A stretch of DNA of 64,000 nucleotides from Phycisphaerae bacterium (lineage in GTDB: Bacteria; Planctomycetota; Phycisphaerae; UBA1845; PWPN01), in NCBI GenBank assembly GCA_018003015.1, contig JAGNEZ010000002.1, positions 186,001 to 250,000 on the forward strand, read 5' to 3'. The translations under genes and the position numbers were made by a program. Below are positions 18,263 to 26,136 of the stretch, piece after piece (position 1 is the first letter of the stretch; every line of letters starts with the position of its first letter). The notes under the pieces are model-generated. The model was not told the DNA's origin. It worked only from the letters and a program-made list of their open reading frames with translations, and made no database searches.

Positions 18263-19141
18263 GTGAGGATGTCCGACGCCCACCGGCGAGGTGGGATTAC
18301 GATTTCGTTCGAGTTGTTTCCGCCGAAGGACAGCGACGGTGAGGCGAAGCTGTTTGGGCAGGCGTTGCCCGCTCTGATCAAGCTGGAGCCGGCTTTTGTG
18401 ACCTGCACGTACGGAGCGGGGGGGACGACCAAGGCCAAGACGCTTGAGACGATCACGCGTATCAGGCAGGCAACGGATCTGGAAGTCGCCAGTCATCTGA
18501 CATGTGTAGGGGCCACCACCGAGGAGATCGACACGTTCCTCGATCACATTCACGAACAGGGCATCACCAATGTTGTGGCCTTGAGGGGTGATCCGCCCAA
18601 GGACGACCCCGGTTTCGTGGCCAATCCGGCCGGTTTGAGGTATGCGGCGGACCTGGTGGCCTACCTGAGCAGGCGAGGCGGCTTGGATGTGGCCGTGGCC
18701 GGCTATCCGGAAGGGCACCCGGAGTGCCCGGACAAGGTGGCGGACTGGCAACGTTGCGCGGAGAAGGTCGAAGCCGGGGCGGGGCTGGTCATAACGCAGC
18801 TGTTTTATGACAACCGGGACTTTTTCGAGTTTGACCAGTACCTCAAGAACAAGATGGGTGTGCAGGTACCCGTTGTGCCCGGGATTCTGCCCATTCTGAG
18901 TGGTCCGCAGATCCGTCGTTTCTGCAGTCTGTGCGGGGCGAAGGTACCGGCCGAGGTTAGCAGGAAGCTGGACACGTTCGGTGACGATCACATCGCCTCG
19001 CGGGAATACGGTGTCGAGGTGGCGACGGAGATGTGCCAGGAGTTGATCGAGTACGGCGTGCCGGGCTTTCACTTCTACACGCTGAACCGGGTGCATTCGA
19101 CGCGCGAGGTGCTGCAGAATCTGGGCTTGGCCGCCAAGTGA
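18263..19141 (+). CDS. metF: 5,10-methylenetetrahydrofolate reductase
   Basis: A 292-residue flavoprotein that reduces methylene-THF to methyl-THF for methionine synthesis. Family hallmarks are ISFELFPPK (residues 12-20), VTCTYGAGGTTK, SHLTCVG, VALRGDPPKD, GYPEGHPE and VITQLFYDN. The length is normal for bacterial MetF. Start choice: the GTG at 18263 has GGAG 7 nt upstream; the ATG at 18269 (MSDAHRRG) is equally possible. The next gene starts 2 nt after the stop, so metF is probably cotranscribed with the front of the exopolysaccharide locus, an unexpected pairing. Confidence 0.95.
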   Translation: MRMSDAHRRGGITISFELFPPKDSDGEAKLFGQALPALIKLEPAFVTCTYGAGGTTKAKTLETITRIRQATDLEVASHLTCVGATTEEIDTFLDHIHEQGITNVVALRGDPPKDDPGFVANPAGLRYAADLVAYLSRRGGLDVAVAGYPEGHPECPDKVADWQRCAEKVEAGAGLVITQLFYDNRDFFEFDQYLKNKMGVQVPVVPGILPILSGPQIRRFCSLCGAKVPAEVSRKLDTFGDDHIASREYGVEVATEMCQELIEYGVPGFHFYTLNRVHSTREVLQNLGLAAK

Positions 19142-19143
19142 TC

Positions 19144-20739
19144 ATGTCCGAGGATTCTCCACCGACTGGCGAGGAATGGGTCGCGACCGGGAGATGGGCG
19201 CGGGATGTGGCCCTACTGGTTGTCGTCCAGCTTGGGTTGGGGCTGGTCTGCCTCAAGACGGTTCCCCGGGTGTACAACGATGACGCCTGGGAAGCCTCGC
19301 TCGGTTACTGCCTGGCCTATGACGGCTCGCTTCGGCACGGGATCATTGAAGGCTGGGGGGGGCTACATGTCCATTTCGTGCAGAACCAGGTGATTCAGCC
19401 GCTGCTGCTGGCGGGGATGTACCACGTTTTTGGCTTTAGTCTGTTTACCAGCCGAGTGGCATCCGTGTTGATGGGGATGCTGGCGGTGGCGGCCATCTAC
19501 GGAGTGATGCGAGTCTGGCTGGGGCGGCGGCTGGCGTTATGGGTGGCCTTGTTCACGCTGATGCATCCATGGTTTTTCGAGTTGAGCCGGCGGGTGCGGC
19601 CGGACATTTTCGTGATTGCCCTGGCGTGGTCGGCCTTATGGGTATGGGTTGGCAAGGTGGATCGGCGGCCGCGGTTTGCAGCAGTGGGCGCGGGGGTGAT
19701 GGCAGCCCTGGCCGCCCTGGCTCATCCGACGGGACTTGTGCTCGGGGTGGCGCTGATTGGTGGCGTGTTGTGCTGGATGAGGCCGACGCGGCTCCGCACC
19801 CTGGTGATCTGGGGTCTTCCTGCTTTTCTGGTCACGCTGTTGCCTTATATTGGGTATGTGCTTTGGGCGACTCAGGATCCTCAGGTTCGGTTTTTTGAGC
19901 AGATGCGCGGCGGGAAGCCGGTGGTTTCGACCGGGTGGTCGGTGATCGTGACGGGTGAGTTGCAGCGGTGGAGGCATTTTCTGCAGTGGCCGAAGGGTGC
20001 TCCGCTGGCGGCGGTGATTCTGGTCGGCTGGCTGGCGGGATGGGTCCGCTCAACGCGAGGGGACAAGGCCATGGCGACATGCATTCTGCTGTTTGCGGCG
20101 GCCATGCCATTCACGACGGTGAACAACACGTCGCGGTACCTGGTGGGTCTCATTCCGCTGATGGTGGCACTTGCGGTGCGGATGGGTGAACGCCTCCTGG
20201 TGGAGCGGCGGGTGGAGGGCCGTTCGGCCCGTTGGTGGCAGATGGGCGTCGTGGCAGGGGCTGTGGTCCTGTATGTCGGGATGAGCGCGGCCGGTATTGG
20301 GCTAATGATCTGGCGTGTTCGGAACGCGGATCTGGATCGCGTGGCGGCCAGGATATCGGCGATCACCGGCCCTGAAGCGAAGGTATATGGTGAGCAGCTA
20401 TTTTGGCTGGTACAGGAGGGTCGTTTTCGATATGGTCCATACCCGCTCGACTATCGCTGGCGAGCGACGGTAGAGGACGTGGCGCGTCACGGTTTTGGCT
20501 ACGCGGTCCGCACGGCCTGGAAGTTCGAGGCAAGTCGGGGGGTTGATGTGCCTCCGATGTCGATGCCGGCGTGGCGGCCCGACTACATCGTCGACCAGGT
20601 CTGCCGGCAGCGGGGGAGTCTGGTGAGTGCGTTTCGTGACCCGGACTTCGGGCCGATCGAGGTCTACAGGCTTCGGTGGGACGATCCGAACGGCAGTGGG
20701 TCTGCTCCAGCGAGCGGGGCGGTCGATGAGCGAGGCTGA
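19144..20739 (+). CDS. GT39-family membrane glycosyltransferase (ArnT/PMT-like)
   Basis: A 531-residue polytopic membrane protein with about 10-12 hydrophobic segments and a C-terminal soluble region. D46-D47 in NDDAWE, in the first periplasmic loop, match the acidic motif that PMT/ArnT enzymes use to transfer sugars from polyprenyl-phosphate donors. The start lies 2 nt after metF. Being first of a long glycan locus, it probably adds a sugar to a periplasmic acceptor. The specific donor is unknown. A 26-bp tandem repeat straddles its stop codon and the next gene's start. Confidence 0.8.
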   Translation: MSEDSPPTGEEWVATGRWARDVALLVVVQLGLGLVCLKTVPRVYNDDAWEASLGYCLAYDGSLRHGIIEGWGGLHVHFVQNQVIQPLLLAGMYHVFGFSLFTSRVASVLMGMLAVAAIYGVMRVWLGRRLALWVALFTLMHPWFFELSRRVRPDIFVIALAWSALWVWVGKVDRRPRFAAVGAGVMAALAALAHPTGLVLGVALIGGVLCWMRPTRLRTLVIWGLPAFLVTLLPYIGYVLWATQDPQVRFFEQMRGGKPVVSTGWSVIVTGELQRWRHFLQWPKGAPLAAVILVGWLAGWVRSTRGDKAMATCILLFAAAMPFTTVNNTSRYLVGLIPLMVALAVRMGERLLVERRVEGRSARWWQMGVVAGAVVLYVGMSAAGIGLMIWRVRNADLDRVAARISAITGPEAKVYGEQLFWLVQEGRFRYGPYPLDYRWRATVEDVARHGFGYAVRTAWKFEASRGVDVPPMSMPAWRPDYIVDQVCRQRGSLVSAFRDPDFGPIEVYRLRWDDPNGSGSAPASGAVDERG

Positions 20740-20773
20740 GGATCGAGGTCGATGAGCGTGGCTGAGGACCAAG
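20722..20773 (+). repeat. 26-bp tandem direct repeat across a gene boundary
   Basis: Two 26-bp units (20722-20747 and 20748-20773) match at 23 positions. Each contains GTCGATGAGCG and GGCTGAGGA. The first unit provides the GT39 gene's stop region and the second provides the start of the VanZ-like gene. The duplicated ATG in unit 1 is out of frame with the one used. Confidence 0.85.
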
Positions 20774-21240
20774 GTAAGGTTGTGGTCGGAGGGGAGGCGG
20801 CCCCGCGTGTGCTTGGGGGGACGCGACTGCTCCGGCGGCGTTTACCTTCGTTTCGGATCCTCCGGAGAACGCTGATTGGCTACTGGGTTCTGATGTTCTG
20901 TGCGACGCATTGGCCGGACGTAGACCGTTTCAGGCCGGAAAGCGGCTGGCCGTTTCCGGAGTTCGATCGGTTGGTGCACTTTGGTTTGTACGCCGTCTGG
21001 GGTTTGTTGTGGTGGATGATCTTCCTGGTGAGTCGGCGCGCGGTGAGCCGATGGGTGATAGGGTGGGTGCTGGCGGGCGGGGTTGTCTGGGCGGCGTTTG
21101 ACGAGTGCACGCAGGCGGTTGTGGGGCGGACGCCGGACGTTATCGACTTCGTGTGCGACGTGGGCGGGTTGCTGGCGAGTCTGGTGGTGTTCCGGCTCTA
21201 CTGGCGGTTCAGATCAGGTGAGGATCGGGTATCGGCCTGA
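20752..21240 (+). CDS. VanZ-like integral membrane protein
   Basis: A 162-residue protein with four hydrophobic segments and a VanZ-like pattern: YWVLMFCATHWPD, FPEFDRLVHFGLYAVWG, then VWAAFDECTQAVVGRTPDVIDFVCDVGG. The conserved Asp, His, Glu and Gln residues sit at membrane boundaries. VanZ gives low-level teicoplanin resistance in enterococci; in exopolysaccharide loci its relatives have no proven role. The ATG at 20752 lies 12 nt after the preceding stop, inside the tandem repeat. Confidence 0.82.
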   Translation: MSVAEDQGKVVVGGEAAPRVLGGTRLLRRRLPSFRILRRTLIGYWVLMFCATHWPDVDRFRPESGWPFPEFDRLVHFGLYAVWGLLWWMIFLVSRRAVSRWVIGWVLAGGVVWAAFDECTQAVVGRTPDVIDFVCDVGGLLASLVVFRLYWRFRSGEDRVSA

Positions 21241-21289
21241 CGGGAATGCGTCAGTTAAGGTTGTATTTGGTGAGTCAGGAGTAACGACG

Positions 21290-21901
21290 TTGGCAGATGG
21301 GCTTGGGTCGGACAGCGGTTTGATTGTGCCGGAATCCCGTCTTGTGGTGCCCGCGGAAGGCGAGGGTCGTTGGTATGTGGCCCACACTCGTTCGCGGAAT
21401 GAGAAGATCCTGGCCGAGGAGATGGGCCGGATACAGATCTTCAGCTACCTGCCGCTGACGGAGCGGGTGACCCGGAGTGCGGTGACGCGGCGTGTGTCCC
21501 GGAGCATGGTTCCGGTGTTTCCGGGGTATGTTTTTTTTCTGGCCAACGAGGAACAGCGTTACCTGGCGTTACGTACAAACCGCATTGCCCAGGTGTTGAA
21601 CGTTCCGGATCAAGGGCAGCTTGTGGCCGAACTGCGGCAGGTTCATCATTTGCTGGCGCACACGAATGATTTCAGTGTGTCCAGCCGATTGGAGGTTGGG
21701 GATTGGGTACGGATCGTCGCCGGACCGCTTCGGGGTCTGGAGGGGGTTGTCACGCGTCGTGCTGACCGCTGGCGTCTTCATCTGAACGTGACCACGCTGG
21801 GTCAGAGCGTTCATGTCGAGATCAGCGCTGAAGATGTGGAGAAGACGGACCCGCCCGTTGGGGCCGGGGCTGGTGGTCGCTCGGCGTCCCGTCCGGGATA
21901 G
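21290..21901 (+). CDS. NusG-paralogue transcription antiterminator (UpxY/LoaP/RfaH-type)
   Basis: A 203-residue protein with an N-terminal NGN domain (RWYVAHTRSRNEKIL near residues 25-39, VFPGYVFF) and a C-terminal KOW domain (GDWVRIVAGPLRGLEGVV). Specialised NusG paralogues at the head of polysaccharide loci bind RNA polymerase and allow read-through of the long downstream operon. The start is TTG 21290 with CAGGAG 8 nt upstream; longer in-frame extensions run through the VanZ gene and are not protein-like. A small hairpin directly follows the stop and could be part of its recruitment signal. Confidence 0.85.
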   Translation: MADGLGSDSGLIVPESRLVVPAEGEGRWYVAHTRSRNEKILAEEMGRIQIFSYLPLTERVTRSAVTRRVSRSMVPVFPGYVFFLANEEQRYLALRTNRIAQVLNVPDQGQLVAELRQVHHLLAHTNDFSVSSRLEVGDWVRIVAGPLRGLEGVVTRRADRWRLHLNVTTLGQSVHVEISAEDVEKTDPPVGAGAGGRSASRPG

Positions 21902-21918
21902 CGAAGGCTAGGCTTTCG
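21902..21918 (+). promoter_or_regulatory. hairpin directly after the NusG-paralogue gene
   Basis: CGAAGGC and GCTTTCG flank TAG. In RNA this is a 7-bp stem including one G-U pair with a 3-nt loop. No T run follows, so it is not an obvious terminator. It heads the 200-nt leader before the epimerase gene and could be a NusG-paralogue recruitment or pause hairpin. Confidence 0.35.
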
Positions 21919-22105
21919 GACAAGCTGGAAAACTCTGTTCAAAACCGATCCCCAACTCCTGTGCGGGGTTGTGGCGGACCGATATCATATTGTCATTGCC
22001 GTGTTTGCGGCAATTTGGCCCTCGATTGGGGTGGTCCGATAAGTTGGGCGCTACGGCGGCCGACGGGGACGGAGTCTAGGCAGGGCAGGGGGTCGGAAAC
22101 CGTTC

Positions 22106-23050
22106 ATGGGACACGTTGTCGTCACTGGTGCGGCGGGGTTTATTGGCTCGCATCTTTCTGAAGCCCTGCTGCGGGGCGGCTGGCGGGTGACGGGGCTGGA
22201 CTCGTTTGACAGCTTTTATGATCCGGTGGTGAAGTGGCGGAACGTGTCGGGCTGTCTTGGCCAAGAGGGTTTTAGGCTTGTTGAGGGGGACATTCGGGAC
22301 GGGGTGGTCGTTGATGCCGTCTTAGGCGGGGGGGTGGACGCGGTGGTGCACCTGGCCGCCCGGGCGGGGGTTCGGCCGTCCATTGAAGAGCCTCTGCTGT
22401 ACGAGGATGTAAACATCCATGGGACCGGTGTGTTGCTGGAGGCGGCGCGGAAGCACGCGGTCGGTCGGTTCATCTTTGCGAGCAGTTCGAGTGTTTACGG
22501 CAACAACAGGAAGGTCCCATTTAGCGAATTGGACAATGTGGATCATCCGATCTCGCCTTACGCTGCGACGAAGAAGGCCGGCGAATTGGTCTGCCACACG
22601 TATCATCACCTGTTTGGCATGGCGGTGACGTGTTTGCGTTTTTTCACCGTGTATGGGCCGCGGCAACGGCCGGATCTGGCGATCCACAAGTTTGCCCGGC
22701 TGATCGAGCAAGGCAAGCCGATCCCGGTGTTTGGGGATGGTACGATGATGAGGGACTACACCTTCATCTCGGACATTGTAGCTGGCATCGTAGCGGCGAT
22801 GGAGCGAGCGAGCGGGTATCACATCTACAACCTGGGTAATTCGAGTCCGGTATCGCTGTCCGATCTGATCGGCGCGTTGGAGGGGGCCTTGGGCAAGAGA
22901 GCGATGGTCGATCGGCTGCCCATTCAACCGGGTGATGTGGAGCGGACGTTTGCGGACGTGAGTCGGGCGCGGGCGGAATTGGGGTTCGAGCCGAAGACGG
23001 ATCTGACGGCGGGGCTGGCGGAGTTTGTTGGATGGTTGCGGGGATCATGA
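22106..23050 (+). CDS. NAD-dependent nucleotide-sugar epimerase (UDP-glucuronate 4-epimerase-like)
   Basis: A 314-residue extended short-chain dehydrogenase. The Rossmann motif GAAGFIG lies at residues 8-14, the catalytic YAATK has Y152 and K156, and SSSSVYG and FFTVYGPRQRPD match UDP-glucose/UDP-glucuronate 4-epimerases. It would supply galactose- or galacturonate-type donors to the glycosyltransferases downstream. A GGGGGTCGGAA stretch precedes the ATG. Substrate assignment rests on motif similarity only. Confidence 0.85.
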   Translation: MGHVVVTGAAGFIGSHLSEALLRGGWRVTGLDSFDSFYDPVVKWRNVSGCLGQEGFRLVEGDIRDGVVVDAVLGGGVDAVVHLAARAGVRPSIEEPLLYEDVNIHGTGVLLEAARKHAVGRFIFASSSSVYGNNRKVPFSELDNVDHPISPYAATKKAGELVCHTYHHLFGMAVTCLRFFTVYGPRQRPDLAIHKFARLIEQGKPIPVFGDGTMMRDYTFISDIVAGIVAAMERASGYHIYNLGNSSPVSLSDLIGALEGALGKRAMVDRLPIQPGDVERTFADVSRARAELGFEPKTDLTAGLAEFVGWLRGS

Positions 23051-23150
23051 GGTTGTTGGGGCAGGGCGTTGCGTTGGCGGTGGGTGGTTGGGGCGGCCAG
23101 CCCAGGCGAGGCCTCCGCGGTCCTGAGGGGCACGACCCTGCGGTGAATCG

Positions 23151-23720
23151 ATGAGCATCCTGGATCGAGTTGGAGGCTGGGTGTTTTCGCTGCGTGATCG
23201 TGTTCGCATTTGTAGTCTTCGGCGGCGGGGACTGGTTTTCGGCGAGGGGCTCATGCTGGAGCGCGGTGTCGAGATTACGCATCCTGAGCGGACGCGGTTT
23301 GGCGAGCAGGTTCACGTAGGGCGAGACTGTTACGTGAGCGTCTGGCCGGAGGGTGAGCTTCTCGTGGGCAGCCGGACGTATCTGGGGCGGGGATCGATCA
23401 TTCTGGCTCATCGATCGGTTTGCATCGGCGATGACTGTCTGATCGCGCCGGGCTGTCACATTACCGACGTCAATCATGGCATTGCGGCGGGGCGGCTCAT
23501 TCGTGATCAGGCTCTGGAGTCTGAGGCCGTGCGGATCGGCCGTGATGTGTGGATCGGAGCGGGGTGTTCGGTGCTGCCGGGGGTGACGATTGGCGACGGG
23601 GCGGTCATTGGAGCACGAGCGGTGGTGACCCGAGACGTTCCTGAGAACGCGATTGTGGCGGGTGTTCCGGCCCGGGTGATCGGCTGCCGCAAGGTGCCGG
23701 GCGACGGGGGGCAGGGGTGA
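23151..23720 (+). CDS. hexapeptide-repeat acyltransferase (WbbJ/LacA-like)
   Basis: A 189-residue left-handed beta-helix transferase, typically an O-acetyltransferase using acetyl-CoA. Imperfect hexapeptides run from about residue 40 (VHVGRD, TYLGRG, VCIGDD) to 175. CHITDVNHGI contains the likely catalytic His, followed by RIGRDVWIGAGCSVLPGVTIGDGAVIGARAVVT and the usual VAGVPARVIG end. It probably adds acetyl groups to a sugar of the exopolysaccharide. A second member of this family sits at 36909. Confidence 0.85.
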   Translation: MSILDRVGGWVFSLRDRVRICSLRRRGLVFGEGLMLERGVEITHPERTRFGEQVHVGRDCYVSVWPEGELLVGSRTYLGRGSIILAHRSVCIGDDCLIAPGCHITDVNHGIAAGRLIRDQALESEAVRIGRDVWIGAGCSVLPGVTIGDGAVIGARAVVTRDVPENAIVAGVPARVIGCRKVPGDGGQG

Positions 23721-23772
23721 CGGAGGGCGGCCCTGCAGTGGCGGGTTCTCCGGTCTCGAACTGACCATTCGC

Positions 23773-25113
23773 ATGTTGAAGCGTGACATCAGTGCGACGT
23801 TCGTGGGCAATCTGGCCCTGATCGTGATCATGCTGGGGACGGCGACGGTCACGTCGCGGACGCTCGGTCCGGCTGGCCGGGGCCTGCTGGCCATGGCCTT
23901 CCTGATTCCGACGATCACGAGCACGTTCGCCTTGTTGGGGCAGGAGGTGGTTAACAACACGTTTGCCGGCTTGTACAGAGAGGCCAGAACGGTCCTTTTC
24001 TTTCACTCTCTGGTCTTCACGGCTGTCGGTGCCGTCGTCAGTTCGCTGGTCATAGGAGCCTATTTCTGGTGGCTGCCCGTTCCCCGCGGGAAGTTCGCCC
24101 TGCTGGATCAGCCGATCATCTGGGCCATGTGCTTCATCGCCCCGATCACCATGTTCAATACGCTCATGTTCGGCCTGCTTCGCGGTTCGGGAAGGGTGGT
24201 GACCGCGGCGATGTTGCGGATCGTCAACGGACTGGTGCTGCTGGTGCTCCTCTTCCTGTTCCTGGTGATTCTGCGGTACGGTGTTCTGGCGGCGGTCTGG
24301 GTGAACGTGGCGGCGTCGCTCATGGGTGGTGGCCTGACGGTGTTTTGCCTGCGGAAGGACATTGACTGGCGGAGCCGGTGGTGGGACCGCGAGATGCTGG
24401 TGAAGAGCCTCCGTTTCGGCTGGCCCATCTGTCTGGCCACGTTTGCCGGCTTTCTCGTTTACCGGATCGACCAGGGCATTCAGGGATACATGGTTGATGA
24501 GTTTCAACTGGGGCTCTACACCCAGGCTGTCGGCGTAGCCGAGCATCTGAAGGTGCTGCCGAGTTCGATCTCGACGGCGTTCTTGCCTCGGCTGGCCAAC
24601 GAGTTGGAGACGCGCCGCGAACAGGTTCCCGCGGTGTTTCGGATGACGGTGATTGCCTCGGCTGCGGCGATGGTCGGGACCGCGCTCGTGGGCGCTCCAG
24701 GAATCGTTTTGCTGTTCGGCTGGGAGTTCCTGGGATCGATACCTCCGTTTCTACTTCTTCTGCCAGGCGTAGCCATTTTGGGTGGGGCATCGATACTCGC
24801 GAGCGATCTGCTCACGCGGCAGAAGCCCGGGTACAACATGACCGTTGCCTGGGTGACGCTGGCGGTGAGCGTGGCGCTCAATCTCTCGCTGATACCGGTT
24901 TTAGGAATCTGCGGATCGGCGATCGCCGCGAGTCTCAGTTATCTCGTTGCTCTGGTGTTGTGGATCAAGTTTTACGTTCGGGAGTCGGGCCGGGCGATGC
25001 ATGAACTGCGGCCCAGGCGAGCGGATCTGGTGCTGGTGTGGCGGACGGGGTGGGAAGTCCTGGGCAAGTTGGCGAGTCGCATTAGGCGGCGTTCCGCGAC
25101 CGCTGAAGCGTGA
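23773..25113 (+). CDS. polysaccharide flippase (Wzx/MATE-like)
   Basis: A 446-residue integral membrane protein with about 12-14 hydrophobic helices. It resembles the polysaccharide transporter / MVF superfamily that flips lipid-linked repeat units across the inner membrane (TSRTLGPAGRGLLAMAFLIPT at the start, PVLGICGSAIAASLSYLV near the end). With the O-antigen-ligase-type protein at 27457 it implies a Wzx/Wzy-type pathway. The ATG at 23773 leaves about 50 nt after the acyltransferase. Confidence 0.85.
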   Translation: MLKRDISATFVGNLALIVIMLGTATVTSRTLGPAGRGLLAMAFLIPTITSTFALLGQEVVNNTFAGLYREARTVLFFHSLVFTAVGAVVSSLVIGAYFWWLPVPRGKFALLDQPIIWAMCFIAPITMFNTLMFGLLRGSGRVVTAAMLRIVNGLVLLVLLFLFLVILRYGVLAAVWVNVAASLMGGGLTVFCLRKDIDWRSRWWDREMLVKSLRFGWPICLATFAGFLVYRIDQGIQGYMVDEFQLGLYTQAVGVAEHLKVLPSSISTAFLPRLANELETRREQVPAVFRMTVIASAAAMVGTALVGAPGIVLLFGWEFLGSIPPFLLLLPGVAILGGASILASDLLTRQKPGYNMTVAWVTLAVSVALNLSLIPVLGICGSAIAASLSYLVALVLWIKFYVRESGRAMHELRPRRADLVLVWRTGWEVLGKLASRIRRRSATAEA

Positions 25114-25151
25114 TGGTGGACGGAGCGGTGTTTGTGGAAGCATGAACGCAA

Positions 25152-26060
25152 GTGGAAGTCGCACGAATTGGTGTCATGGGGTTCCCGTACTGGCGACGCG
25201 TGGCGACGGAGTTGCTGCGCCGGGCGGGGTTCACACCCGAGGAGGTGGTTCCGGCCGGTCGGGGTGGTCTGGTGAGGTGGCTGGGCGGCCGCACCTGGCG
25301 CCGGTTGGGGGCGATACACCATGTTGGTGGTCCGACGGTCTGGCGGACGGCGGCGGCGCTGCGGGCGACCGGTCGCCCGGTGGTCTGGCATTGGATTGGG
25401 AGCGACCTGCTTGCGTTCAAACGAAGTCGGGCGATCAGTCTGGATCGGGTGTTGGGCCGCCGGGCGGTGGGCCGGTGGGCTGCGGCCCATTGTGCGGACT
25501 CGCCGCAGCTGGCGGAGGAGCTGACCGCGGTAGGTGTTGCGGCTGCGGTTGTCCGGTTGCTGCCTGCGAAAACTGAGGCGACGGTAGCGGATCTGCCTGG
25601 TGAACCGGCGGTGCTGAGCTACTGGAGCGACGAGAAGTTCGCCTTCTACCAGGGACCACTGGTATTGGACCTGGCTCGGGCCTTCCCTGGGGTGAAGTTC
25701 CGGATTGTCGGAGCCGGCGGTCGCGGCGTGGATGCTCCGCCGAACGTCGAGTTTCTCGGTTTCCTGGGAGACATGGAAGAGGCTTACCGGGCCTCGACGG
25801 TTTTGATTCGCATGCCTCTTCACGACAGTCTGTCGGCCATGGTTCTCGAGATGCTGGCGCGCGGTCGGTACGTGATCTACAACCAGCCGCTGGAGTGCTG
25901 CCATCGGGCCGGCTCTGCCGAGGAAGCGAAGGCGTCGCTGGGCGAGATCCTGGAGCGGCGAGAGCCCAACCTGGCCGGTGCGGCCATGGTGCGGGAGTGT
26001 TTCTCGCTCGACGTTGAAGCGGCCAAGCTCAGGTCGCTCTACGCGAAGATCCTGAGGTGA
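25152..26060 (+). CDS. divergent glycosyltransferase (GT-B-like)
   Basis: A 302-residue cytosolic protein with the outline of a short GT-B glycosyltransferase: an N-terminal half ending in WHWIGSDLLAFKRS, and a C-terminal half with KFRIVGAGG, VEFLGFLGDMEEAYRAS and LSAMVLEMLARGRYVI. The last pattern corresponds to the donor-binding E-x7-E region of GT4 enzymes. The start is GTG 25152; an internal ATG near MGFPYW is possible. Sugar and linkage are unknown. Confidence 0.7.
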   Translation: MEVARIGVMGFPYWRRVATELLRRAGFTPEEVVPAGRGGLVRWLGGRTWRRLGAIHHVGGPTVWRTAAALRATGRPVVWHWIGSDLLAFKRSRAISLDRVLGRRAVGRWAAAHCADSPQLAEELTAVGVAAAVVRLLPAKTEATVADLPGEPAVLSYWSDEKFAFYQGPLVLDLARAFPGVKFRIVGAGGRGVDAPPNVEFLGFLGDMEEAYRASTVLIRMPLHDSLSAMVLEMLARGRYVIYNQPLECCHRAGSAEEAKASLGEILERREPNLAGAAMVRECFSLDVEAAKLRSLYAKILR

Positions 26061-26136
26061 GATTGGGTGGACGTGATCCGGGAGTCGGGTTCGTGATTCA
26101 CAGCCGGGGGCGGCGGGAGACGAGAGGCGGGCACGG

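Noticed and set aside
20752-21240. VanZ-like gene as an antibiotic-resistance gene
   Set aside because: There is no vanHAX context. VanZ-like proteins are frequent in polysaccharide loci without a resistance role.
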